Part shown: in pieces, positions 42,877 to 50,688 of the stretch
Layout: each line of letters begins with the position of its first letter
Numbering within the stretch: the stretch's first letter is position 1
From: Exiguobacterium aurantiacum
GTDB taxonomy: Bacteria > Bacillota > Bacilli > Exiguobacteriales > Exiguobacteriaceae
Assembly (NCBI RefSeq): GCF_024362205.1
Contig: NZ_CP101462.1
Coordinates: forward strand, 2,700,001 to 2,764,000
Direction of reading: 5' to 3'
DNA: 64,000 bases
The notes under the pieces: generated by a model
The model's input: the letters and a program-made list of their open reading frames with translations, nothing else
The model's database searches: none
Told to the model about the DNA's origin: nothing
Program-made: the position numbers and the translations under genes

Positions 42877-44559
42877 TTACATTTCTTCTGGAGCTTGAAC
42901 GCCGATCAAACGGAGTCCTTCCGTCAACACGATCGTCACCGCTTTGACGAGGGCGAGACGTGACTGTTTGCCTGCATCTTCTTCGAGGACACGGACATGC
43001 CCGTAATACTTGTTAAACGCTTGTGCCAAGTCAAGGACGTAACGGCTGATGATCGACGGTTCACGGCGCTCATGGGCACGCGTGATCACGTGCGGGAACG
43101 CGTTGAGCATCGTTACGACGCCCCACGTGTGATCGTCGTCTGCACCAGTGAACGTCGAGCCGTCGTAGTTGCCTTTACGGAGGAGTGAGTTCGCACGCGC
43201 GTTCGTGTACTGCACGTAAGGGCCCGTCTCCCCTTCGAATTTGAGCATGCTGTCGAGGTCGAACTCGATGTTGTTGATGCGCTCGTTCTTCAAATCGTGG
43301 AAGATGACCGCGCCGACACCGACCATGCGAGCCACGTCGTCCGCGTTCGCAAGTTCCGGGTTCTTCTGGGCGATGTTGCCTTGAGCTTTCTCGATTGCTT
43401 CTTTCAGCACTTCCTCGAGCAAGACGATGCGGCCTTTACGTGTCGACATCTTCTTCCCTTCTTGCAAAATCAAGCCGAACGGCACGTGGTGCATGCCATC
43501 GACGAAGTCGTAGCCGAGTTTACGAAGGACTGAGAACAGTTGCTTGAAGTGAAGCGCCTGTTCGCCACCGACGACGTAGTTCGCTTGGACGAAGTTATAC
43601 GTCTCATGACGATAGACGGCAGCTGCCAAGTCACGAGTCGCATAGAGCGTCGCGCCATCTTTCTTTTTGATTAAGCATGGCGGCAAGTTCTCGTCCTCGA
43701 GCGAGACGACCATCGCCCCTTCACTTTCGACGAGAAGGTTCTTCTCTTCGAGCATGGCGACGACGCGGTCCATCTTGTCGTTATAGAACGCTTCCCCGTT
43801 AAAGCTGTCGAATTCGACGCCGAGCAGGTCGTACACTTTTTGGAACTCTTTGAGCGACTCTTCACGGAACCATGTCCAAAGTTCAGTCGCTTCCTCGTTG
43901 CCGTCTTCAAGTTTCTTGAACCACGCACGGCCCTCGTCTTCGAGTTCCGGTTGTGTCTTCGCTTCTTCGTGGAAGTGCACGTATAACTTCAACAGTTCAG
44001 CAATCGGATGCTCACGGACCGCTTCCTCGTTGCCCCACTTCTTGTAGGCGACCATCAGTTTCCCGAACTGTGTTCCCCAGTCTCCGAGGTGGTTGACCCC
44101 GACGACGTCGTAGCCGTTTTTACGGGCGATTTGGTTGATGGCGTTCCCGATTACCGTCGAACGGAGGTGTCCCATCGAGAACGGTTTGGCGATGTTCGGT
44201 GACGAGAAGTCGGTCACGATCGTCTCGTTTCGTGTCGCGTGCGTCGCATAATCCGCTTTTTCGTCGAGTACCATGTTGATGATTTCTTGCGATACGACGT
44301 CACGGCTCAAGAAGACGTTCACATACGGTCCGGCCGCCTCGACTTTTGTGAACAATTCGTCGTTCAAGTCGTTTGCGATATCCGTCGCGATCATGACCGG
44401 CGCTTTCCGGTAAGCTTTCGCAAGTTGGAAACAAGGGAAAGCAAGATCCCCATGCGCCTCATGTTTTGGTTTTTCAATCAACGCTTCGATTTGGTCGAGC
44501 GTCAACTCGTCCCCGATGACACGGGACAAGGCTTCTGCATATTTGCGTTCATAACTCAT
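42877..44559 (-). CDS. argS: Arginyl-tRNA synthetase
   Basis: ArgS charges tRNA-Arg. The 560-aa protein has the class I HIGH-equivalent SSPNIAKPFSMGHLRS and the KMSKS-equivalent KKMSTRKGRIVLLEE, plus a C-terminal DALR anticodon-binding domain. ATG 44559 follows AAGGAGG; longer frames run into the T-box leader. Expression should rise when uncharged tRNA-Arg accumulates, through the T-box just upstream. Confidence 0.96.
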   Translation of the reverse strand: MSYERKYAEALSRVIGDELTLDQIEALIEKPKHEAHGDLAFPCFQLAKAYRKAPVMIATDIANDLNDELFTKVEAAGPYVNVFLSRDVVSQEIINMVLDEKADYATHATRNETIVTDFSSPNIAKPFSMGHLRSTVIGNAINQIARKNGYDVVGVNHLGDWGTQFGKLMVAYKKWGNEEAVREHPIAELLKLYVHFHEEAKTQPELEDEGRAWFKKLEDGNEEATELWTWFREESLKEFQKVYDLLGVEFDSFNGEAFYNDKMDRVVAMLEEKNLLVESEGAMVVSLEDENLPPCLIKKKDGATLYATRDLAAAVYRHETYNFVQANYVVGGEQALHFKQLFSVLRKLGYDFVDGMHHVPFGLILQEGKKMSTRKGRIVLLEEVLKEAIEKAQGNIAQKNPELANADDVARMVGVGAVIFHDLKNERINNIEFDLDSMLKFEGETGPYVQYTNARANSLLRKGNYDGSTFTGADDDHTWGVVTMLNAFPHVITRAHERREPSIISRYVLDLAQAFNKYYGHVRVLEEDAGKQSRLALVKAVTIVLTEGLRLIGVQAPEEM

Positions 44560-44584
44560 TACAATTCCTCCTTGTAAATTCTTC

Positions 44585-44842
44585 ATAAAAAAAACGCCCT
44601 TTGCACAGATGCAAAGAGACGGGATGACCCGCGGTACCACTCTTCTTGCCTGCTTGACACAGACCGCTTTATCGGTGATAACGGGGGTCCCCCGGCTACG
44701 CCTACTCAGGTTCGGATAGCATCTCAAAAGTGCGTTTCGCGATGTCTGTCAGCCCAGGCTCTCACCAATCCCTAGGTCGCTTTGTTGACGGAACGATCGT
44801 TACTCTCTTTTTCATCGACTTTCGTCTATGTGGTTGAAAAGC
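44585..44842 (-). promoter_or_regulatory. T-box riboswitch of argS
   Basis: On the minus strand the leader has the T-box core AGAGTGGTACCGCG (plus 44630-44643), an S-turn AGTA, AGCGA and GGTGAGAGCC in stem I, and a terminator stem (plus 44586-44622) followed by eight T. A CGC arginine codon (plus 44732-44734) sits where the specifier is expected and fits argS. Uncharged tRNA would stabilise the antiterminator. This accounts for most of the 420 bases between argS and the next gene. Confidence 0.93.
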
Positions 44843-44848
44843 AATTTC

Positions 44849-44877
44849 ATTATAGAGGATATTTCATATAGACTCAA
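44849..44877 (-). promoter_or_regulatory. Sigma-A promoter of argS
   Basis: On the minus strand -35 TTGAGT (plus 44872-44877), a 17-base spacer, and perfect -10 TATAAT (plus 44849-44854). The start near 44842 yields a T-box leader of about 280 bases. Confidence 0.85.
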
Positions 44878-44978
44878 TGCTAGAATTCCTCCATTATGAT
44901 GGATAGGCAGGACTACGGCGCGCTAGTGCCGAATCTCCTACCATACATAATTGAATTTTTCCCACATAGGAGGGAACC

Positions 44979-46658
44979 ATGAACCATTTCCGCAAGATGT
45001 CCGTCCTTGGTTGGAGTATTTGGAGTATGTTATTCGGTTTGACGCTCATCTTGTTCGCGACAGGCGTATTGAACATGCCCGCGATCGAGCCATTGCCATT
45101 CATTTTAATCGCGCTGCTCGTCATCATTTTTCAAATGGACTCCATCGAACGGAAAGGTGTCTATTTCACGTTTTCTGAAAGTATCGTCCTCATCATTTTC
45201 TTGTTTTTCGATTTCGAGACAGCATTGTTCGTCAACCAAATCGGTCTGCTCGTCTTTCAGTTCGTCAACTTGAAACCGCGCGTCGCGCTTCGACGCTTCC
45301 GTTTCACGTATCCTTGGAATGCCATCACGTCATTTTTAGAAATCGCCATCCCGGCCAGCGTGTACTTGGCACTCGGCGGTGAGACCGGTCTCGGTTTCTA
45401 TTCCCAAGACTCATTTCTTCCCCTTGCCGGCTTGATTGTTGCCATCATCTTGAACACGGTCGTCCAAAAGTATCAAGTCGGTTGGTGGTTCCGCGTCGAC
45501 ATCCCGGTCCGCGACTTTTTAAGCATCGCGTTTTACACGTATATCGTCAGTCTCGTCTTCATTTTGGCGGCCTCGCTCTTCCGGGAGACGAACTTGCTCG
45601 TCGTCAGCAGCATCGCCGCCGCGCTCACGTTCTTTATCAAGCGGCTCATCATCCAGAAAGGGCGGCAAGACGCTTTCAAGACACTGATTGAACAATATGA
45701 TGAGGCAAAAGAAGCCGTGTCGTTATCGCAGAGCGAGGCGCAAGCAATCGAAGTGTTCCTCAGTCAATGTGAGCGGCTCAACCACTATGATGAAGGGTTC
45801 GTCGAGTTCAAACTGTTTGACCGCACGTTATACTTCGATTTGAAGACGCGCCAACCGATTGACCGTCACATCGTGTTTGATTTACTCGATCACGCTTATC
45901 CGAACGGAGCTTCGGTCGAGTATGAGATGCGCTTCGAATGGGACGCCCCGCTGTCGAACGAATTCAACGACGACTATCATAGTTTCATCTCGGTTCGGTC
46001 CGAGGAGATTGAAGGGATTCGCACGTGGCTCGTCATGACCGGCGAGCACGTCTACGGCTACCCTCCGATCATTCAACGCGAGATCGTCAAACTGCTCAAA
46101 TCGTTCAACCGGACGATCAGTCGTTGCCACGAACGTGACCGCCTCTACACGGAGAGCCGGACGGACAGCTTGACGCTACTCGCCAATGCACGCGCCTTTT
46201 ACGAATATGGGATTCAACAGATCTCGGACGGTTCGATGTATCCGATCTCGGTTGCGATGCTCGACATCGACTTCTTCAAAAAAATCAATGACACGCACGG
46301 CCATCAAGTCGGGGACAGTGTGCTGCAAGAGTTCGGACGACGAATTCGCCAAGTATTGCGTACCGACGACTTTGCCGCCCGTTACGGCGGCGAAGAGTTC
46401 ATCTTGCTGTTGAACCGGTGCGATGTCGAAACTGCCGTCGAGATTGCCGAACGAATCCGTCAACAAATCGAGAACAAACCGTTCCATGTCGACGGGATCG
46501 ACATCTCGGTGACCGCTTCGATCGGTGTCGATACGATCCAGGCGTTCGGTGACAAACGTCTCGACGATACAATCCGTAACGCTGACCGGGCCCTTTACGT
46601 CGGCGGGAAGTACGCCGGACGCAACCGCGTCGCCCATTACAACTTCTTAACGACCTGA
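44979..46658 (+). CDS. Membrane-bound diguanylate cyclase
   Basis: The enzyme should make cyclic di-GMP from two GTP. The 559-aa protein has six to seven N-terminal helices (about 10-215) of a sensor-like membrane domain, a cytoplasmic linker with a coiled segment (about 225-260) and a partly conserved middle domain, then a GGDEF domain with the active GGEEF motif at residues 470-474. An inhibitory I-site RTDD lies five residues before it, suggesting product feedback. TAGGAGGG precedes the ATG. No phosphodiesterase is nearby. Confidence 0.9.
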   Translation: MNHFRKMSVLGWSIWSMLFGLTLILFATGVLNMPAIEPLPFILIALLVIIFQMDSIERKGVYFTFSESIVLIIFLFFDFETALFVNQIGLLVFQFVNLKPRVALRRFRFTYPWNAITSFLEIAIPASVYLALGGETGLGFYSQDSFLPLAGLIVAIILNTVVQKYQVGWWFRVDIPVRDFLSIAFYTYIVSLVFILAASLFRETNLLVVSSIAAALTFFIKRLIIQKGRQDAFKTLIEQYDEAKEAVSLSQSEAQAIEVFLSQCERLNHYDEGFVEFKLFDRTLYFDLKTRQPIDRHIVFDLLDHAYPNGASVEYEMRFEWDAPLSNEFNDDYHSFISVRSEEIEGIRTWLVMTGEHVYGYPPIIQREIVKLLKSFNRTISRCHERDRLYTESRTDSLTLLANARAFYEYGIQQISDGSMYPISVAMLDIDFFKKINDTHGHQVGDSVLQEFGRRIRQVLRTDDFAARYGGEEFILLLNRCDVETAVEIAERIRQQIENKPFHVDGIDISVTASIGVDTIQAFGDKRLDDTIRNADRALYVGGKYAGRNRVAHYNFLTT

Positions 46659-46668
46659 CTCGCCCCCA

Positions 46669-46690
46669 CGTTCACCGCGTGGGGGTTTGC
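46669..46690 (+). terminator. Terminator of the diguanylate cyclase gene
   Basis: CCCCCACG and CGTGGGGG pair around a short loop, followed by TTTGCTATT; the T run is short. Confidence 0.65.
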
Positions 46691-46692
46691 TA

Positions 46693-46721
46693 TTGACAAG
46701 CGGATTTGAAACAGGTACGTT
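46693..46721 (+). promoter_or_regulatory. Promoter of the SAM riboswitch-metT unit
   Basis: Perfect -35 TTGACA (46693-46698), 17-base spacer, -10 TACGTT (46716-46721). The -10 overlaps the inverted repeat ACGTTAGGGAACGT (46717-46730), which could be a further operator. Confidence 0.65.
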
Positions 46722-46756
46722 AGGGAACGTGTCTTATAACTAAATATCACAACTTT

Positions 46757-46899
46757 TTTATCAAGAGAGACTGAGGGACTGGCCCAGTGACGTCTCGGCA
46801 GCGGGTAACCTGTGCCAAATCCAGCGAGCGGACCGCTCGAAAGATGAAAAAAGTGTTTTCTTGTAGAGAGAGCCTTTTTTCAGAAGGCTCTCTTTTTTA
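46757..46899 (+). promoter_or_regulatory. SAM-I riboswitch (S-box) with terminator
   Basis: The core ATCAAGAGAGACTGAGGGAC, then TGGCCC, GACGTCTCGGCAGCGGGTAACC, GTGCCAAATCCAGC and GAAAGATGA follow the S-box consensus. A terminator stem AGAGAGCCTT/AAGGCTCTCT (46867-46893) with T run follows. High S-adenosylmethionine should stop transcription before metT. Confidence 0.95.
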
Positions 46900-46923
46900 T
46901 TTTAATCAAATGAGGTGAATCGA

Positions 46924-48207
46924 TTGGAACAACCAACAGCTAACAAATGGGCTCTTTTGCCTTTGCTCGTCTTCCTCGTCTTCTTTATCGGGGCAGGCAT
47001 CTACTATAACGACTTTTATAAATTTCCGGTCCTGATCGCGGCGTTGATTGCGGTCATCGTCGCGGCGATGATGACGAAAGGCAGCGTCACTCAGACGGTC
47101 GAGCGCGTCGCCCAAGGCGCGGGCAATCCCGGTATTTTGATCATGGTCTTCATCTTCTTGCTCGCTGGGGCGTTCTCGAGCGTCGCGGAAGCGATTGGCG
47201 CGATTGATGCGACCGTCAATGCGGCGCTGACGTTTTTACCGTCCTCACTTCTACTGAGCGGTTTATTCGTCATCGCGGCTTTCATCTCGATGGCGATGGG
47301 AACGTCGACGGGCACGATTGCCGCCCTCGCCCCGATCGCGCTCGGTATCCATGAAGAAAGTGGCGTCAATATCGCCATCGCGGCGGCTGCCGTCGTCGGG
47401 GGTGCCATGTTCGGGGATAACTTGTCGTTCATCTCGGACACGACGATTGCTGCCGTTCGGACCCAGCGTACGAATATGCGTGACAAGTTCCGGACCAACT
47501 TTTGGATTGTCCTCCCGGCCGCTCTCATCACAATCGTTCTGTTATCGGTCCTGTCGAGCGGAGAATCGACTGTCGATGCAGCCGCGTTCGAATGGTATAA
47601 ACTCATTCCATATCTCGCCGTCATCGCTCTCGCCTTGACCGGGCTGAACGTCATTCTCGTCTTGCTTGGCGGGATTGCCTTGACCGGCATCATCGGACTG
47701 ATTGATGGGAGTTTGGCTGTCACTTCATACGTCACGGCTATGGCGGACGGCATGATGGGCATGGCCGAGATTTCACTCTTGACGCTGCTCATGGGCGGAC
47801 TCGTCGGACTCATCTCGCATAACGGCGGGCTCACGTACTTGCGTGACGCGCTCACGTCGCGGATTCAAAAACGGGCCGGCGCCGAATGGAGCATCGCCGG
47901 ACTCGTCAGTGCGACCAACGTCGCCACGGCGAACAATACAATTTCGATTCTCGTGGCCGGCCCACTCGCGGCGAACATCGCCGACACGTATGAGATCGAG
48001 CGAAAGAAATCAGCGAGTGTGCTCGATATCTTCTCATGTGGCGTGCAAGGGCTTCTCCCATACGGAGCCCAATTGCTCATCGCCGCTGAGTTGACGAACA
48101 CGGCGTCACCGGCGCTCGTGCCGTATATGTTCTACCCGTTCCTCCTCTTCATTTGTGGCGGACTGGCAATCGTCTTTAACTTCCCACGTTTCAAAAAGCG
48201 CGCTTAA
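46924..48207 (+). CDS. metT: NhaC-superfamily transporter, probable methionine importer MetT
   Basis: The 427-aa membrane protein has about 11 helices and belongs to the NhaC antiporter superfamily (AMGTSTGTIAALAPIALGIH; GGAMFGDNLSFISDTTIAAVRTQ). Members placed under S-box control have been predicted to import methionine (MetT), and the SAM-I riboswitch directly upstream places it in that group. TTG 46924 is preferred: AGGTG lies six bases before it. A GTG at 46915 is inside that ribosome binding site. Function is predicted by family and riboswitch, not by substrate residues. Confidence 0.85.
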   Translation: MEQPTANKWALLPLLVFLVFFIGAGIYYNDFYKFPVLIAALIAVIVAAMMTKGSVTQTVERVAQGAGNPGILIMVFIFLLAGAFSSVAEAIGAIDATVNAALTFLPSSLLLSGLFVIAAFISMAMGTSTGTIAALAPIALGIHEESGVNIAIAAAAVVGGAMFGDNLSFISDTTIAAVRTQRTNMRDKFRTNFWIVLPAALITIVLLSVLSSGESTVDAAAFEWYKLIPYLAVIALALTGLNVILVLLGGIALTGIIGLIDGSLAVTSYVTAMADGMMGMAEISLLTLLMGGLVGLISHNGGLTYLRDALTSRIQKRAGAEWSIAGLVSATNVATANNTISILVAGPLAANIADTYEIERKKSASVLDIFSCGVQGLLPYGAQLLIAAELTNTASPALVPYMFYPFLLFICGGLAIVFNFPRFKKRA

Positions 48208-48210
48208 CCA

Positions 48211-48246
48211 AAACGACCCTTTGAAGCATTAGCTTCGAAGGGTCGC
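48211..48246. terminator. Hairpin between metT and the VTT gene
   Basis: CGACCCTTTGAAGC and GCTTCGAAGGGTCG pair (one wobble) around ATTA. On the minus strand it is followed by TTTT and contains the last codons of the VTT gene. Confidence 0.65.
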
Positions 48247-48879
48247 TTGACGTTTCGTTTCACGTTCACGTTGAAGTTGTTCGTTGCGTTTTTTGAAGGC
48301 GCGCCGCTTGAGCAGTTCTTCAAGACCACGGCTGATCGCCCAAAGGACAAACAGCAACAGTCCAAGCATCGATAAGCGGAACGGGCTTTGGATGAACTCT
48401 TCCCACTGATCGCCGATGACTGAAAAAATCAAGACGACAAGCAGCTTCCCGAACCCTGCCGCCATGATGAACGTCCGGAGCGGCATTTGGATCAGGGCAA
48501 GTAAGTAAGTGATCAAGCTGACCGGGATGAACGGGAGCGAATACAGAAAACCGAGCGAAATCGGGCTCATATGGTTAATCCGTTCGAGCCAATATACGCC
48601 TTGTTTATGTTTCTCAAGCCAACGCGTCATTGGTTTTCGGAAGATGTAACGGACAGCCGCGAACACAAAAATCGTTCCAAGTAAACTCCCGACCCAAGAC
48701 AATAACGTCCCAAGCAAGAACCCGTATGTGGCCGCGTTCGCCGAGATGATGAGGACGAGCGGAAGAAATGGAAAAATCGCTTCAAGGAACGGGGCGCCGA
48801 GTCCCGCCCAAGGGCCACCCGGAAGCTCTTGAAGCCATTCAATCAGTTGGATAATCCATTGTTGGAGTGATGTGAGCAT
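48229..48879 (-). CDS. VTT-domain (DedA/TVP38-like) membrane protein
   Basis: The 216-aa product is a VTT/SNARE-associated family membrane protein: LGAPFLEAIFPFLPLVLIIS, a glycine-rich GTLLSWVGSLLGTIFVF, and FLYSLPFIPVSLITYLLAL, with a basic C-terminal tail. The family is implicated in lipid scrambling or undecaprenyl phosphate traffic, but this member is unassigned. ATG 48879 follows GGTGG. Confidence 0.85.
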   Translation of the reverse strand: MLTSLQQWIIQLIEWLQELPGGPWAGLGAPFLEAIFPFLPLVLIISANAATYGFLLGTLLSWVGSLLGTIFVFAAVRYIFRKPMTRWLEKHKQGVYWLERINHMSPISLGFLYSLPFIPVSLITYLLALIQMPLRTFIMAAGFGKLLVVLIFSVIGDQWEEFIQSPFRLSMLGLLLFVLWAISRGLEELLKRRAFKKRNEQLQRERETKRQATLRS

Positions 48880-48976
48880 ATCAGTTTCCACCTTCGACTT
48901 TCATTAATACCCTTTTACCCGATTTCGCTCAGGAAGACGCATCCCCCTGCCCGCCGGTAAAAAAAATAAAAAGTAT

Positions 48977-49010
48977 TTGCGAAATTTTGCTGTGATATCT
49001 ATCATATAAT
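48977..49010 (+). promoter_or_regulatory. Promoter region of trhO
   Basis: -35 TTGCGA (48977-48982) is 17 bases from -10 TATCAT (49000-49005). A perfect TATAAT (49005-49010) overlaps it but has no good -35. The start is thus near 49012 or 49017. Confidence 0.55.
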
Positions 49011-49011
49011 A

Positions 49012-49102
49012 TGGACTTGTGGTTGCAGGCAAGTCCGCTCGTCGAACGACACAACCCAACGTTCGTTTTCCTGCAAAAAACTGAACACAGGGGAGTAATA
49101 AC
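49012..49102 (+). promoter_or_regulatory. Structured leader of trhO
   Basis: Three perfect pairings fit in this short leader: GGACTTG/CAAGTCC (49013-49019 with 49030-49036), CGAACG/CGTTCG (49043-49048 with 49060-49065), and TTGCAGG/CCTGCAA (49023-49029 with 49070-49076). The last joins the loop of the first hairpin to downstream sequence, so a pseudoknot or alternative fold is possible. No known riboswitch class is recognised. Confidence 0.35.
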
Positions 49103-50044
49103 ATGGAAACAACACCAATGCGGGTCTTGCTGTACTATAAGTACGTCAATATCGAAGACCCAGAAACGCTCACACAAGAGCACCTCAAGTATTGCAAGGA
49201 CCTCGGCATCAAAGGACGCATCTTGATTTCTTCCGAAGGAATCAACGGTACGTGCTCTGGAACTTGGGAACAGACCGAGCAGTACATGAACGACTTGAAA
49301 GCGAACCCGCTATTCAGCGACATCGAGTTCAAAATCGATGAAGTCGAAGAGCATGCGTTCTCGAAAATTTTTGTCCGTCATAAGAAAGAGCTTGTGACGT
49401 GGCGCTTTGATGGTGAGTTCGACGTGCCTAAACAGCACGGTGCGTACCTCGAACCGGCTGAATGGAAAGAGATGATGAATCGCGACGATGTCGTCATCCT
49501 CGATGTTCGTAACAACTACGAGTACGATCTTGGCCATTTCAAAAATGCGATCAAAATCGATGTAGAGGCTTCTCGTTACATGCCAGATTGGCTCGAAGAG
49601 AACAAGGACCTCTACGAAGGGAAAACGTTACTCACGTACTGTACCGGAGGCGTCCGTTGCGAGAAATTTACCGCATATATGCGTGACCAAGGTCACGACA
49701 ACATTTTCCACCTAAAAGGCGGCGTCGCCATGTATGGCAAAGACGACGCCACGAAAGGCGAAGATTGGGAAGGCGAGCTCTACGTCTTTGACGAGCGCAT
49801 CAACGTCCCAGTCAACACGGTCAATCCGTCGGTCGTTTCCGAGTGCATGCACTGCGGGACGAAAACGGTCCGTTATGTTAATTGTGCCAACCCGGTGTGT
49901 AATGCTCAACACTTCTGTTGTGAAGAGTGTGAACCGAAACAAATGCGTTCATGCTCGAAAGAGTGCCAGGAGCATCCACGTAACCGCTATATCATCGAGA
50001 ATATCGCGGACAAACTTCAGGAGACTGAAGGCGTCGTCGGGTAA
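49103..50044 (+). CDS. trhO: tRNA uridine(34) hydroxylase TrhO (rhodanese family)
   Basis: TrhO (YbfQ/YceA) uses oxygen to form 5-hydroxyuridine at the wobble base of some tRNAs. The 313-aa product has the N-terminal acylphosphatase-like domain (LGIKGRILISSEGINGTCSG), a rhodanese domain with catalytic Cys180 in LTYCTGGVRCEKF, and a Cys-rich C-terminal zinc-ribbon-like segment (ECMHCGTKT, CANPVCNAQHFCCEECE). GGGGAG precedes the ATG. It is a single-gene unit ending at the terminator 50061-50093. Confidence 0.92.
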   Translation: METTPMRVLLYYKYVNIEDPETLTQEHLKYCKDLGIKGRILISSEGINGTCSGTWEQTEQYMNDLKANPLFSDIEFKIDEVEEHAFSKIFVRHKKELVTWRFDGEFDVPKQHGAYLEPAEWKEMMNRDDVVILDVRNNYEYDLGHFKNAIKIDVEASRYMPDWLEENKDLYEGKTLLTYCTGGVRCEKFTAYMRDQGHDNIFHLKGGVAMYGKDDATKGEDWEGELYVFDERINVPVNTVNPSVVSECMHCGTKTVRYVNCANPVCNAQHFCCEECEPKQMRSCSKECQEHPRNRYIIENIADKLQETEGVVG

Positions 50045-50060
50045 CAAAAATCGACCAGAA

Positions 50061-50093
50061 AGCACTTCGAGCCTACGCTCGGGGTGCTTTTTT
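50061..50093 (+). terminator. Terminator of trhO
   Basis: AGCACTTCGAGC pairs with GCTCGGGGTGCT (wobbles inside) around CTAC and is followed by six T. Confidence 0.85.
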
Positions 50094-50169
50094 GACAAAA
50101 ACTTTACGTCTAGTGCCTGACAGAATCGGGTATAGTGTAGATACCATTGTCAGACAGGAAGTGAATCGA

Positions 50170-50586
50170 TTGCTCTTTAACGAACCTTTACTCGCCGCCT
50201 TGCTCGCGTGGTTCATCGCTCAAGCGGCCAAGCTCGTAACCGAACTCATTAAAACACGAGATTTTGAACTTGAAATCATGTTTGCCTCAGGTGGGATGCC
50301 AAGTTCCCACTCCTCGACCGTCGTCGCGCTGACGACCGTCATCGGGCGCATCGAAGGACTCGACTCCAGCATGTTCGCGCTCGCCTTGATTTTCGCGACG
50401 ATCGTCATGTACGACGCGACCGGTGTCCGTCAAGCGGTCGGATTCCAAGCCCGTTTGTTGAACGACTATTTCAAAGGAATCAAACATGAGACGCCGATTT
50501 TAAATGAGTTGGTCGGTCACACCCCGTTCCAAGTCATTGTCGGTGCTTTGCTCGGTCTCGTGATTGGACTATTTTTCCCGATTTAA
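50170..50586 (+). CDS. Divergent PAP2 family membrane protein (YuiD-like)
   Basis: The 138-aa protein has three to four helices and the DUF212/YuiD pattern: LAWFIAQAAKLVTELI, FASGGMPSSHSSTVVALTT (the SGGMPSSHS phosphatase-like motif), MYDATGVRQAVG and GHTPFQVIVGALLG. It is related to acid phosphatase PAP2, but much smaller. TTG 50170 follows AGGAAG by eight bases. A longer frame to 50092 would begin within the promoter region. Confidence 0.85.
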   Translation: MLFNEPLLAALLAWFIAQAAKLVTELIKTRDFELEIMFASGGMPSSHSSTVVALTTVIGRIEGLDSSMFALALIFATIVMYDATGVRQAVGFQARLLNDYFKGIKHETPILNELVGHTPFQVIVGALLGLVIGLFFPI

Positions 50587-50637
50587 TATGAAACTAGAAG
50601 GCATGTCGCCCCCTTTTCTAAAAACGACACCATCTTT

Positions 50638-50668
50638 TTGTGAACTTTCACAACAGAGACGGTATAGT
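50638..50668 (+). promoter_or_regulatory. Promoter and palindrome before adeR
   Basis: TTGTGAACTTTCACAA (50638-50653) is a perfect TTGTGA-N4-TCACAA palindrome positioned where the -35 should be, ahead of -10 TATAGT (50663-50668). The same palindrome occurs before ald (51921-51936). It suggests that AdeR represses its own gene. Confidence 0.6.
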
Positions 50669-50688
50669 GAAAGAGAGGAGGAATCGAC

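Noticed and set aside
44896-44982. 28-codon frame ending in the diguanylate cyclase start codon (ATGA overlap)
   Set aside because: No ribosome binding site before its ATG; the overlap alone is weak evidence for a leader peptide.
47091-47855. 254-codon open frame antisense to metT
   Set aside because: Ser/Ala/Pro-rich product without domain; metT with its riboswitch explains the region.
50112-50142. Possible sigma-B promoter (GTCTAG-N14-GGGTAT) before the PAP2-like gene
   Set aside because: The -10 matches, but the -35 lacks the conserved GTTT; TATAGT at the same place could equally be a sigma-A -10.
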